From contig ML991809.1 in NCBI GenBank assembly GCA_010094025.1, forward strand, positions 62,001 to 126,000: a stretch of DNA of 64,000 nucleotides, in the 5' to 3' direction. Of this stretch, positions 11,290-22,154 are shown one piece after another. The position numbers and the translations under genes are program-made. The stretch's first letter is position 1. Each line of letters opens with the position of its first letter. The notes beneath the pieces are model-generated. The model worked only from the letters and a program-made list of their open reading frames with translations. It did no database searches and had not been told where the DNA came from. The stretch comes from Viridothelium virens. Its lineage: Eukaryota; Ascomycota; Dothideomycetes; Trypetheliales; Trypetheliaceae.

Positions 11290-11886
11290 GATGGTCTCCA
11301 GAAATGATCATGTATGGTCGAGACGTGTTTGACGAACGTTCTAAGGTGTATCCAGTCTCGGCTATTTCCTTTTTCTGCTGCCTTTAATAATCTGAAGGAT
11401 ATCTGGTTCAATACAACTTCAAGCTCGGTATCACAAAAGCAGAGCGGGAGCGCCGACTATTCGTGGAGCGTTCTATTGTTTGCAAAAGACAATGAAGTGG
11501 TATTGGAGCCTAAGGTGATAGGGTAGTCTTTAGAGACGGAATAGTGGCCTCCCGCCACTAACTCTACCTCCCTGAAGGCCACTCATCCCTCACCATTTAC
11601 CTAATTACTTATCACTGCCATTGAAACTCATAATCAACCTTAAATAGACTTATGCAGATAATCTGAGCACAATGTTTAGGCCCTTGTCTTGGCCTACGGG
11701 CGGTGACTCAAGCCTGACATCTAGCCTGACAATACAATCAATTCTCACAATAGCAAACAGCTCGCTATTGTCACAAAATTTATTCGCAACCTTTAATATA
11801 TAACCACGACTTCTCTCGCAATATCTCAATCTCTAAACTTCTCTTTCTTTTTCCCTCATCATTTCTCCAAATCGCTCTATCAAACC
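11290..11886. promoter_or_regulatory. shared upstream region of divergent SEC22 and ASXH gene
   Basis: A 597-bp spacer. Near the ASXH gene it carries a TATA-like run (11794-11803) followed by about 80 bp of CT-rich sequence up to the ATG at 11887. That is a common core-promoter and leader layout in filamentous fungi. The rest is AT-rich without a recognisable site. Confidence 0.45.
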
Positions 11887-12861
11887 ATGTCTTCTTCATC
11901 CCTCTCCGAACTCGACTCCGACGCCATTAAGAGCCCAAAGGCTCAGGGCACCCCCCAGCAAAAATCATCATCTAACAAGGGGGCACAAAAGAAAGCTCAG
12001 CGCACGCGAAAATCATCTCGAACGCCAAACCCGACCCAGCCCGCCAAAAAGCCCTCCCCGGGTCAGGGAGGCCCCCAGCCGGATTCTGGGGAGAAGCCAA
12101 AGAAGAGGTCTCCCGCGGAGGCTGGGCTAGAAACCAGCCCTCAGCCAAGAAAGGCCGCAGCGAGGGCCTCACCCTCCAAAAAGCCTTCGCCTCCGCGGGC
12201 AGGCCCCCAGCAGAATTCTCGTCCCTCCCGCACCAAGACGCGACCTTCAAGACTGGTCGAAGAGATCGAGGCAAAGCCCGCCAAACCTTCCAAACCAGCG
12301 GCGTCAGCGCCTGCTGCAGCCAAGGGCAAGAAGGCCGAGAAATGGGATGCCGACCACGTCGTCCACAGCTCCAACTCACGCCTCGTGCGGCTGACAGCCA
12401 GTCAGCTTAAGAAGGTCCTATTGGACACCCGAACATGGGCATGCCTCTCTGCAGAAGAGAAGGACGAACTCGTCGCGATGCTACCGGAGCAGTCTCTTCC
12501 TCGTCTCCTTGAAGACAATACGGAGCCTGACATGCTACACGAGTACCTGCGCTACAACGAAGTCTTCAGCGATGATGTCGGTCGCTTCCTGGAACAGTTG
12601 GAACATGGAGAGTTGGATCCTGGTTGGCAGAAGAAAGCCGCCGAGGCCATGGAGATGAGGGCAAGGGGGGACTTTGATGAGTGGAAGGAGCGGGAGTATG
12701 AGGAGTACTGGGGGCAGAAACACGAGTTTGTGCCAATTACTAGCGGAACTGGAGGTGGCAAGGTTGGAGAATCTCTCAAGGGAAAGGCGACTGAAGAGGC
12801 GAAGGCGGAGAAGAAGGTTGAGAGGGAGCAGGGAAAGAAGGAGAATGGGAAGGAGTTGTAG
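11887..12861 (+). CDS. Asx homology (ASXH/DEUBAD) domain protein
   Basis: A single exon of 324 residues. Residues 1 to about 155 are a low-complexity, Lys/Pro/Ser-rich basic tail with many SPKK-like steps (KKPSP, KKRSP), likely disordered and nuclear or DNA-associated. Residues about 165-285 match the Asx homology fold, with the order RLTASQLKKVLLDTRTW, LSAEEKDELVAMLP, LLEDNTEPDML, then a helix pair ending DFDEWKEREYEEYWGQ. The C-terminal end is highly charged. In animals this domain belongs to Additional sex combs proteins, which activate BAP1-type histone H2A deubiquitinases. In fungi these are stand-alone proteins whose partner is not settled, so a chromatin role is inference. It lies 443 bp upstream of ELP5 on the same strand. 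Confidence 0.82.
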   Translation: MSSSSLSELDSDAIKSPKAQGTPQQKSSSNKGAQKKAQRTRKSSRTPNPTQPAKKPSPGQGGPQPDSGEKPKKRSPAEAGLETSPQPRKAAARASPSKKPSPPRAGPQQNSRPSRTKTRPSRLVEEIEAKPAKPSKPAASAPAAAKGKKAEKWDADHVVHSSNSRLVRLTASQLKKVLLDTRTWACLSAEEKDELVAMLPEQSLPRLLEDNTEPDMLHEYLRYNEVFSDDVGRFLEQLEHGELDPGWQKKAAEAMEMRARGDFDEWKEREYEEYWGQKHEFVPITSGTGGGKVGESLKGKATEEAKAEKKVEREQGKKENGKEL

Positions 12862-13304
12862 GATATCGGCAGTTTCGCTGGTCGACTGTATTTTCAGCTT
12901 TTCCTACACAAGATACCCGCAGCAGAAATGTGAAGAAACTCAAATTCCATCTTGAAGCCAAATTGTTCTATTTCTGGTCACCCTTTCATAAACCTAACAG
13001 CCTATCACCTCCGAAATTTTTACTAAGGACCGCCCGACAGCCGATTGGGTTTAGCGCCTTGGGGTGCGCTTTACATTTGGTAGTGGACTCGCTTCCGATT
13101 GACAATGGCGAACCACAAATTTGATGCTATCTTATTTTCCATTGAGGGACAGGTTGTTTAGTTTTAATCGGTGTTGCTCAAATCACTAGTAAATTTCAGA
13201 TACCATGAGTCCCGTACCTTTTCTTGGTCACAAAAGAATCGATAGACAAGCCTTAAGATACCTGAAACTGGATACCGAAGGCTGGAACCGTAAAAATACT
13301 AAAA
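12862..13304. other. intergenic spacer between ASXH gene and ELP5
   Basis: A 443-bp spacer in tandem orientation. It includes the ASXH 3' end and the ELP5 promoter. Nothing else is recognisable. Confidence 0.45.
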
Positions 13305-14386
13305 ATGGAGAACCTTGAGCGTCGGCGAACTCATAATCTTCTTCTGATATCCAAGTTACTAAATCAGCGGGAGAATGTGTCACCATTCACTCTACTTTTG
13401 GACTCCCTCGAGCAATCTGCTAGTCCTTTGCTGCAGGAGTATATCACAAGAGCGAGATTGTCTAAAGTCAAGGTTGTCTATGTATCGTATGATAGTTTCA
13501 GAGGTCCACGGGGAGTTGATGAATTCGCAAATGCTGCTCAACAGGAGCCAATGAGGCTACAAAAAATGCTGCAAACCCGGATCGCATCCATAGAATCACG
13601 TAGGTACTCTCATAAATCTTAGGAAGGGAAAGAACACGGGCACTGGCTTAATAAGTCTTGAAACGAGGGACTAAGACTTCACTAGGGACGATCGTAATAT
13701 TTGACAACCTTAATCGGATTTCTTCAACAATACCAGATCTGCCTTCATATCTTTCTTCATTTATCTCACCCAGGACGTCTCTCATCGGAGTATATCACAT
13801 AGACATACCGGTTATTTCATCCACGGCCTCGGCATATTCACCCCCCTCTCTGGTCCTTCTGAAGCACCTGGGCACTACCATCCTTACGACGCGGTCCTTG
13901 AGCCACACGGTTGCACGGAAACGAGCACGGGAACGTAGTGTCGCCGAACCCTCCTTTGGCATCGCAGAAGAGGTCGAAGGAGTCATCACGGGGTTAGGCG
14001 GAAATGACCTGCGCGGACTGGTCTTCAATATGGAGCATCGACGGAAATCCGGGCGCAGTATGCGAGAATGGCTCGTTCTACACAATGTCTCCCGCAGAGA
14101 TTTGAACCCGCGCTCTGAGCGACTGACTCCGGGCTCCGTTACACTGCTTGAGGATCATTCATTGTTCAGAAAGCTGGATGAAGAAGATATCAAATTTCTT
14201 GATCAGGACCAGACGATAGATTCAACTTTTAATCTTGGGCTCAGTGAAAGACAGCGGAAGGATAGGGAAGGTGTCGTGCTTCCATACTTCGATGCACAAA
14301 AAGCGGAAGGTGTTGGGGAGGGTGGGCGAATTTTGTATGACATGGGTATTGAGGATGACTTCGATGAGGAAGAAGATGAAATCTAG
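13305..14386 (+). CDS. ELP5: Elongator complex subunit 5
   Basis: Two exons, 13305-13599 and 13656-14386, encode 341 residues across a 56-nt intron. The N-terminus has the Elp5/Iki1 signature: LLLISKLLNQRENVSPFTLLLDSLEQSASPLL (cited in parts: LLNQRE, SPFTLLLDSLEQSA), then VKVVYVSYDSF. Exon 2 continues with LGTIVIFDNLNRI and SFISPRTSLIGVYH, a RecA-like fold region. The C-terminus is acidic (GIEDDFDEEEDEI), as in other fungal Elp5 proteins. Elp5 forms the Elp4-5-6 ring of Elongator, needed for wobble-uridine modification of tRNA anticodons. The splice junction restores ESLLKRGTK. SNRNP27 follows on the same strand after 194 bp. Confidence 0.88.
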
Positions 14387-14580
14387 TGTAGAATTAATAA
14401 ATTTAATCTTAAACATAAAAATTGCGAACAAGACTTGGCCTAGAATATTTCGAGTGTTTTTATTCATCCAATTACTTTCCGAGCAGGGGTCCACAAAGTC
14501 CGAACGACCGATATCAACCTCTGCTCGAACGGCACAATTCTTTTGAACCAGACACCCAGACAATAAACACCAACCTCACT

Positions 14581-15402
14581 ATGACTGAACCACCGGCCAA
14601 GCGAGCTCGCCGCACTGATAGCATGGCAATGTGGGAGCAGAATGAAAATTCTCCACAACCAGACGCCGCACGACAGCCACTATCCCGCAAAGACGGCCCG
14701 AAACCTGACAACCACGATCGGCGGAATCGATCACGATCCCGCGAGCGTAGAGAAGCGCGACGCGAACGCAGCGATGACAAGCCTAGAGAGCCTAAGCACA
14801 GCTCTGACAGGAAACCGCGACGAGATCGCGACCGCGACCGTGACCGCGATCGAAAGCCGAGAGAGCGGAGTCGCAGCCGAGAGAAACAGAGATCACGACG
14901 AGGTAAATGGTCCCCGGACTTACACATTGCTATTAAATCCTGCATGATCTATGAAGTACTAACCAGCGTACTAGATGACCGCCAACGCAGCCGCTCGCCT
15001 CACCGCGAGAGCTCGCAGAAGTCACCACCGCGCGGCCCACGAGCATATCGCACTCGCTCCCGTGAACGACACAGTGGAGCTCCTCCTAATGGCGTGGATC
15101 GCTCTCGGCCGAATCATACTGCTGCGTCCTCAAGAACTCAAGACCAAGCTGAGAAAACGATGCCGAATGGAGGAAAGGACTCTATGGATATCGATGGCGT
15201 GGCGGGAGAGATCGCGGAAGATGATGAGGAGGCGCAGATGCGGGCAATGATGGGCTTTGGCGCTTTCAAGACGACGAAGAATAAGAAGGTACCGGGCAAT
15301 GACAAGTTGTTTGGGGTGAGGAAGGAAAAAAAGGCGAAGTATAGACAGTACATGAACCGTGTTGGTGGATTCAATAGGCCTCTAAGTCCCTCGGCGGAGT
15401 AG
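14581..15402 (+). CDS. SNRNP27: U4/U6.U5 tri-snRNP 27 kDa-like protein
   Basis: Two exons, 14581-14902 and 14975-15402, encode 249 residues. The N-terminal two-thirds is an RS/RD-rich low-complexity domain with repeated RDRDRD and SRSRE. The C-terminal domain (about residues 190-249) is the SNRNP27 family signature: MRAMMGFGAFKTTKNKKVPGN, KYRQYMNRVGGFNRPL. This protein belongs to the spliceosomal tri-snRNP and affects 5' splice-site choice in animals. The 72-nt intron has a strong GTACTAACC branch and GTAAAT donor but no in-frame stop, so the reading frame also runs straight through it. The start at 14581 was chosen because it begins MTEPPAKRARR, a good basic N-terminus; the frame is open further upstream but without family support. 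Confidence 0.9.
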   Translation: MTEPPAKRARRTDSMAMWEQNENSPQPDAARQPLSRKDGPKPDNHDRRNRSRSRERREARRERSDDKPREPKHSSDRKPRRDRDRDRDRDRKPRERSRSREKQRSRRGKWSPDLHIAIKSCMIYEVLTSVLDDRQRSRSPHRESSQKSPPRGPRAYRTRSRERHSGAPPNGVDRSRPNHTAASSRTQDQAEKTMPNGGKDSMDIDGVAGEIAEDDEEAQMRAMMGFGAFKTTKNKKVPGNDKLFGVRKEKKAKYRQYMNRVGGFNRPLSPSAE

Positions 15403-15914
15403 TTGCAAAGGGAGTGTGGTTGCTAAGACCTATCCGCGTCTTGAAATGGAGCCTCGAAGAAGATTGGCGGAAAAATGAACAGCTTGCTGATTGAGAGGGC
15501 CGGCTCTATGTGGCGGAAATTGTTATACTCGAGGGATAGGGCACGATAGGACATCATGAGACTCGCTTTAGCAAAGCTTTGCGCTTGCACTCATAAGGAA
15601 ACACAACTGAGATTTTCGGGGCAGCCGTGGAGGTGCACGAGGCCCAAGACCAAGGGAGTTGAGCAATTCTGAAATGTGTAGAGTTAGGGCAAGAAATTTG
15701 AAGAGACGACTACCGTTTCTTGTTCTATATCCTGATCAGGAGTCTACTGGTCTTCAATCCTGTACTGCTGAGGGTCTCGAGGACATGTGGGGACCAATCT
15801 ATCGGCCATCTTCAATGGCACCTTCATTTCTTATTTCACTCCATCATGCACCGTCTAGGTTGTCAATCATAAGTCTCTCCCAGATGATAGACAGTCAAAC
15901 TTTTGTACACTATT
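15403..15914. other. spacer between convergent SNRNP27 and GCS1
   Basis: A 512-bp region holding both 3' ends. Only short shadow ORFs are present. Confidence 0.45.
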
Positions 15915-18543
15915 CTACAATTCATCATGGCCCTTCCCAAGGTCAGGCATGTTCATGATCTTCACTACCAAACTTGTCCAACCTGTGAAATGCTGAGTAC
16001 GTTGCCCTTCACCCGTCTCTGGATTATACTGTTCCCATGCAAAGCCCGTTTGTTCCCAAGACTTGTACACGGTATTGACGAGGTTGGATCGTAGACGACT
16101 ATACAGGTCCTTTGCACGTTTTTGATGCGGGCCGGACTCTTGGGCAGTATTCTGGTGACACTTGATAAGCAAGATGATCCGAAAACGAAGGGAGCAGAGC
16201 ATTTACCAAAAGTTCTTTGACAATCAGATAGTTCATGTTCATCCACACGGGGCTTCTCCAGTAGTTCTCATCCGTCCCGTAGAATTCGTCCTTCTTACTC
16301 AAACTCCGAATCCCATGGTCGCTCCAGAGCTCTTCCGGATCGCCAATCAGATCTAACACGGCTCCTAATCTGGGGTGGCTAGGCGAAAGCATTCCTGTCA
16401 TAAAGGGGAAAATGGAAATATAGCCCTTGTGACAGACGTGCACATTTTCTTCGTATTCGTCGATGGTTGCGTCACAGAATGTTTGCGCGTCCTCGTCCCA
16501 ATGGAGGTCATCAATGTTGTGGATGATGGCGTTCTCGATGCTTGCGTACTCTTTGGCATCCTCATTCTCCTCAGCAGTGGATGCGATGCGTTTCATCACT
16601 CGCGTCATCATACCCATCCACGAGATGAGGTCTGTGTGCAATTCGCCGGGATGCGGAGGTTGTGGCCTAGGGTAATCATCCAATCCTGAGGTAAGGATAT
16701 GTTGTGGAGTACGACCTCGCCAGCGGTAGGCTTCCTTGTTCGAGAAGGCATTGCGATCATATGATTTGAGGTCTCCCCATTGCGTTTTGCGATACCAATT
16801 GTAATGACGCTTGAGCAGAGGATACAATGATTGTAAGTATTCTGCCGCAGCACCTGTGTTCTCCACGTGAGCTTGGTACGTGTCTTCTTTGAGGATCTGT
16901 TGTTCTGAAGAGCTGCGCTTTTCCTTCGATCCAACTTTATCAAGGAAAGCATCTAATACAAAGAATAGGGTCGGAGGGTTAGCGTAGTGAGGGTATTGGA
17001 CTTGGAATTCTTGAGGCACTTTACTACGCGCTTCGGCGCCCAGGATTTGTTCTCGACCGATCCAGCCGTCTTCATCCATGAGATTGAACCAGCTTCTGAT
17101 GATTTCGAGCCTGCGAACACAGATTAGATTAGATGTTCCAACTCCAGACTCGACCAGTGAACTTACGTTAGATCAACGTCCCAATCAATAATTGGAAGCA
17201 AATGGAATCCCTCATCCCACAGAAAGCCTCTTGGGAAAAATGGTCGGGAAGGTATGCTTGTGAACAGCTCATATGGTCCCTCAAGTTTCTGCTCATTGCG
17301 TGATCGGGCTTCCGCAGTCTCTTCCCAGAAGCCTTCATTTTCTTCGTCGTATTCTGGGGCATAGGAGCGGTCGATTACCGCATCTCCGTAGAAGTAGCCA
17401 ACTCCGCCGAGAAGGTTCGAAAATAAAGATTTCGTGAATTTGTCGAAGCGTGATTTATCAAAAGGAGCCTGAGGTTTTAGAACTTGCGCAAAACGTTCGC
17501 TAAACGATACAGTCGCAGATTCAATTTTCTTAGTGAGGGTCTCTGATGACATTGATTCAGGGCTGGATTCAGAGGAGTACAGAATGTCAAATTCAAAGGG
17601 CCCTTCGAAGACCTTCTGGACAAGGTGTATATTACCAGTGCCAGGAGATTGCTGGACGGTATAGATCTGGCATGGCGGGGGCATGTCCTCCTGTGAGTAT
17701 TGTTCAACGTAGGCATCGACAGTTCTTTTCATGCTAGACAGTAGTAATGCTTTGCTCTGCCATAAAGCTTCTGGTGGTACCTGCAAACTATCAACAAAGG
17801 TCCGGTCCAGTGGCTTGTCGTCGTAGCTTGGATGGCTATACTGGGGATGATCATTGGATTCGGGGCCCTTCGTTAACTCGATTTTGAATTGACCTAGATC
17901 TGGACTCTGCCCATTGAGTGTGACGGCTCCTGCGAACCCAGTCTCTTCATCATCGTCCGCAACTTCAAGCCCGCCAAACCCTTCCATTGCCGCATAGAAG
18001 ATCATTGTCGTCTTGAGATCTGGCGGCGCATCTTGCCTTGGAGTGCCTTTGACCCTGACGCCCCAATTCCCGCCGTGTTGGCCGCCGGCGACTTTCACGA
18101 ATTCAGTTGTAACATCAAGCGTGTTACCAGCGTCATGTATCGTCTGTCGACCTCCTGTTCTAATGTCGTACTCATCCCAGCCATAGCCGGCCATTCCCTC
18201 ATTTTGTTCGCATGTATGACGAAGATCTGGACGACGAAAAGAAGTTCAGTAACCTTTTTTGACGCGTCCAAATGCTGCCTCAATTGGGATGGATGTACCT
18301 ACTCGGCTGCACATTTCTGAAGTCTTCAACAGCAACCCACATCAGACCCGTAAGTAGGCTCTTCGGTAGCCTTGGCTTTACTCCGAAATACAAATTGGGG
18401 CGATAAGGACCCCATAGTAACGATTGATTGGTATTTCTACCAATTTCGCTCATTGACGAGCTTTGCTGGGCACCCAAAGCCCCATTTGTGGCCGATGATA
18501 AAGCCCATGCGGACAGGGCCACCCAAAAAGTAGGCGAAACCAT
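15915..18543 (-). CDS. cwh41: mannosyl-oligosaccharide glucosidase (ER glucosidase I, GH63)
   Basis: Four exons on the minus strand (18543-18303, 18226-17167, 17110-16207, 16151-15915) encode 813 residues; the introns are 76, 56 and 55 nt. The junctions restore [37 protein letters not shown] and KELLNTAQESG. GH63 landmarks are [55 protein letters not shown] and [19 protein letters not shown]. The enzyme removes the terminal alpha-1,2-glucose from Glc3Man9GlcNAc2 in the first trimming step of N-glycans in the ER lumen. The N-terminus looks like a cleavable signal ([21 protein letters not shown]) and the C-terminus ends KGHDEL, an ER-retrieval signal. It is divergent from the MMTAG2-family gene with 278 bp between starts. 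Confidence 0.94.
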
Positions 18544-18821
18544 GGTTGATTGGCAGGAAGTCCCACGCCAGCTTTTGGAATTAGTGCGTGGGACTTGAGT
18601 TGGTATTTAACAGTTCACCATGGGACTAGAGCAACAAGTCAAAAGCTGTCCACAAAGCATCCTGGTATCACTCCTTTTTAGACCTCCGCTGTCACACCTT
18701 TCGCCTCCGCAACATCCAGCACCAGCAGCTTCACCTTTGACACCCACCAAAGCTTACCTAAGGGACAACTACAGCTTGTTTCAAGACCCCATCTTGTACG
18801 AAACGAGAAGTACTTACCAAC
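18544..18821. promoter_or_regulatory. short bidirectional promoter region, GCS1/MMTAG2
   Basis: Only 278 bp separate the two divergent ATGs, so both promoters must lie here or overlap the leaders. There is no clear TATA box; some CT-rich and CA-rich stretches precede each start. Confidence 0.5.
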
Positions 18822-19753
18822 ATGGATTTGCTCCAAACAGTACGAAAGGAAGGTAGTCGGTGCGTTACCCTCGGTCGTGTTGTATCCATTTGCGACTAAC
18901 GCGCTAGCAGAGGCGGGCGTGCAAACTTCAAGTGGGAGGATGTCAAGAACGACCAGCATCGCGAGAACTACCTAGGACATTCGTTGATGGCCCGTAAGCG
19001 TCTCCTAACTCTTCGGTGACTTGTACCTAGCTGACTTGAGTAGCGGTCGGTCGCTGGCAAACTGGCAAGGATCTTTCTTGGTACGCAAAGTCCGGCAACG
19101 AAGACGGCGCTCCCTCGGCTGAGGATATCCGAAAAGAAGAACTACGTCGCATCAAAGAGGCAGAGGAGGATGCTTTGAATCTTGCACTAGGCCTACCGGT
19201 TGCATCCAGAAATCCAAATCTCACGCCAATGGGAGCGAAAGCGTCCGAGTCGGATGTCAAGAGAGCGTTGGCAGAAAGCACGGGCCAGGAAGAGTTCGAG
19301 GACCAGAAAGGGATAGGGTTTGGGTCATATAACGGTCGGGTAGCTGGTACTGATTCTGCAGGAGATATCTTGGAAGGCGAGGAGGACGGAAGGCCACCAA
19401 TAAAGGAGGTAGCGACGCGAAAGAAGAATCGAGACCGCAAGAGAAGTCGGAGTCGGGAGCATCATAGACGAAGCACACATCGTGAAGATGACAAGCATAG
19501 GAGGAGACGGTCCAGATCGGGTGACAGAGAGAGGCACCTTAGAGCACATTCAAGCTCACGAGAAGAGAGACGACATCGAAGATTCCGATCACGATCAAGA
19601 GAACGGCGCAGACACAGGTCAAGGAGTCAGAGCGAGCCTCGAGATAGTGATCGTCGAGAGCGCAGAGATTACCCAGACTATCGACGGAGAGATCGCTACA
19701 GGTCACGATCCCCACGAAGAGACCGTCGAGACTACAGGAACGAAAGAGGCTGA
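18822..19753 (+). CDS. MMTAG2-family RS-rich nuclear protein
   Basis: Three exons, 18822-18859, 18911-18993 and 19044-19753, encode 276 residues. The introns are 51 and 50 nt, with GACTAAC and GCTGAC branch sites. The N-terminal 60 residues match the multiple myeloma tumour-associated protein 2 domain: [58 protein letters not shown] central region has [15 protein letters not shown]. The C-terminal 100 residues are very rich in Arg, Ser, Asp and His ([22 protein letters not shown]). The function is poorly defined in any organism; the RS tail suggests association with RNA processing in the nucleus. Exon 1 codes only about 13 residues. SNRNP27, another RS protein, lies on the other side of GCS1. 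Confidence 0.87.
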
Positions 19754-20690
19754 AGAAGCGCTATGTTCTCCGGATTTTACGAGGTATCAAGGCCTAAGTG
19801 CAAATCGCTCCCTGACTTTTCCACGAGTTACTTCGGCAGGCTTTTCCGTCAACCAGACTGGGCAGTGCAGGCTTCGTATCCTCGCCCCAGTCTTGCCATT
19901 TTTAAACTACATTGACTACAGAGGACCCTATTGGAACTTGACCTTGGCTGATATCTGGCCAGACTGTGGAGACAACTTCTGAGAGCCCCAGAAATGCTTG
20001 ATTCCAGTGGCAGTATCTCTATGTCCACGTGCTCATCTTGGATGAATTCTCCCACCATCACTGCGGATCAGGAGAGCCATGCGTACGAGAGCTCAGTACA
20101 ATCGAAAAGTACAGGGTCTAAATGAGTGTTGGAAGGGTTCAACTTCAACGAAGCTACTTGGGCGCAATGAATTAAATCAACGCGCTAAGTCGCGACATCA
20201 CATGACTAGAACGAAGATTCCAACTTCTGAAAAGGTCCCCACGTAGTGATTCGTTACCAAGCTGGGCGCAAGTTCCTAGCATATTTTCTGCACTTCCCAA
20301 TAGCACGAAAAGCGCCTTGCTAGAATTTGAAGATCGCAACACGCTCGCATAGGTCCGGCCTGCAAGGGATGTATGTAAGCAATCACGTACTCCACCCAGA
20401 TAAGCAGACGCCCGAGCCTTGGCGGGGTTGAAGTCTTTAGGTGGAATATTCCTCATATTTCACAATAGGTACCTTATGTGACCCAACACAAGCACGGCAT
20501 CGTACTCCTACCTTACTTCATCTTGGCTTTTGGGACACATGCCTCGAACTCGCGATTGTCCTCATCAAAGGTCGTCAATGAATTAGCCTACGTGTCCGAT
20601 GAATTCCCTTGATACAATATCAAGATATTTGATACCCTTATTCTAAGCGAGCGTCGACCAAATACTCCATATTTAGGAAGATTATCTGCG
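19754..20690. other. intergenic spacer, MMTAG2-family gene to MFS gene
   Basis: A 937-bp spacer. A 94-codon minus-strand ORF (20172-20456) has no signal peptide, domain or splice context and is not called. The last 200 bp are AT-rich and probably hold the transporter promoter. Confidence 0.45.
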
Positions 20691-22154
20691 ATGTCAACAA
20701 GTCGAATTTCACAATGGCTCCTCCATGAATCAGGCTTTGGCACCGTTCTTCATGCCGGCCGAGATGTACACCTCTTGCTGCTATCACGCTTCGTTCGCAT
20801 GTTTGCTTATGGCTCGAGCACTTTGATCCTAGCGCTTTATTTCTCTGATCTTGGCCACTCTGACGCCCGGATTGGTCTGTTCATGACTCTGACACTGGTT
20901 GGCGACACCCTTATTAGCCTGATCCTCACAAACTATGCGGATGCACTGGGACGCCGCCGGACGCTGCTAGTAGGAGCCTTGCTGATGGCACTGTCGGGTA
21001 TGATTTTTTCCGTGACATCGAATTTCTGGGTATTACTTCTGGCCGCTGTGGTTGGAGTTGTTAGCCCTAGTGGAAAGGAAGTCGGCCCTTTCCGCGCTAT
21101 CGAGGAGTCTACTGTTGCCCACCTCACCCAGCTGAAGACACGGACGGATGTCCTTGCTTGGTCTGGTGTCATGGGAAGCTTTGGCAGTGCATGCGGCGCT
21201 TTCGTCTGTGGTTGGACGACCCAGACCCTCCTGACATGGCCTGGCTGGACAACCGTATCTGCCTATCGTGCCGTCTTTTGGGGATATACTCTGATCGGTC
21301 TGGTCAAGGCGGCTTTGACATTGATGCTGAGCCCCCGTTGCGAAAGCAGGTCGGAGCCATCCACAGCAGTTTCTACATCCGAAGAGAGAGAGGCATTTTT
21401 GGCAAGTCAGCAGGCTAGTCCAAACGAATCGAAAGCTCCCTCACCAAAGAAATCGTCGTTAGCACAAATCTCAAGACAGAGCTGGGGAATCATTATCCGT
21501 CTCTGTTGTCTCTTCGCCCTCGACTCTCTCGCTAGCGGTATGGTGCAAGTCTCCCTTATTGCATTCTTCATGGAGCGAAAATTCCACATGGCCCAGGGTA
21601 AGCTGGGAACGGTTCTCGCAATTGCCCATGTCTTCTCCTCCATATCCAACATCGTTTCTGCATCCATCGCCCGGAGAATTGGCTTGCTGAAAACGATGGT
21701 ATTTACGCATCTACCCTCGTCCATCTTCCTGGCAATGATTCCCGTTCCCACATCGTTGATCCTGGCCGTCATGTTCATTTTCCTTCGCGCAAGTCTGTCA
21801 TCCATGGACCAAGCGCCTCGATCTGCTTTCCTTACTGCTGTCGTGTTGCCAAATGAGCGGACGGCAGTCATGGGCGTGGTGAACACGGTGAAGACGATGA
21901 GCCAAAGTGGGGGACCCATCATCACGGGTGTTCTTGCCGGCAAAGATCATTTCTGGGTGGCGTTTGTTGCTGCTGGTGCTATGAAAGTGGTCTACGACGT
22001 TGGTTTGCTTACAGCTTTCATCAACACAAAGACGCGAGAAGAGACGGAATCAGAGGAGGCTGTTCGTGCTATTGATTCGTTTGAGCTTGAAAGCGACGAA
22101 GGTAACGAAGATATGGGCGAGGATACAAAGGCTGCTGGCAAGGCGAGGACTTAG
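20691..22154 (+). CDS. MFS transporter
   Basis: A single exon of 487 residues with about twelve hydrophobic segments, in two halves split by a charged central loop (about residues 215-260, with a run of Ser/Glu/Lys). The loop between TM2 and TM3 has NYADALGRRRTLL, a good form of the major facilitator motif A (G-x-x-x-D-x-x-G-R-R). The second half has SIARRIGLLKTM at the equivalent place. The C-terminal tail is acidic (ETESEEAVRAIDSFELESDEG). This is an integral membrane transporter; the substrate cannot be told from the sequence. It is convergent with LAA1. Confidence 0.85.
   Translation: MSTSRISQWLLHESGFGTVLHAGRDVHLLLLSRFVRMFAYGSSTLILALYFSDLGHSDARIGLFMTLTLVGDTLISLILTNYADALGRRRTLLVGALLMALSGMIFSVTSNFWVLLLAAVVGVVSPSGKEVGPFRAIEESTVAHLTQLKTRTDVLAWSGVMGSFGSACGAFVCGWTTQTLLTWPGWTTVSAYRAVFWGYTLIGLVKAALTLMLSPRCESRSEPSTAVSTSEEREAFLASQQASPNESKAPSPKKSSLAQISRQSWGIIIRLCCLFALDSLASGMVQVSLIAFFMERKFHMAQGKLGTVLAIAHVFSSISNIVSASIARRIGLLKTMVFTHLPSSIFLAMIPVPTSLILAVMFIFLRASLSSMDQAPRSAFLTAVVLPNERTAVMGVVNTVKTMSQSGGPIITGVLAGKDHFWVAFVAAGAMKVVYDVGLLTAFINTKTREETESEEAVRAIDSFELESDEGNEDMGEDTKAAGKART

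Noticed and set aside
14094-14130. tRNA-like B-box (reverse of GGGTTCAAATC)
   Set aside because: It lies inside the ELP5 coding frame, and no A-box or acceptor stem pairs with it.
20172-20456. 94-codon minus-strand ORF
   Set aside because: No recognisable domain, composition not clearly coding, no splice partner.
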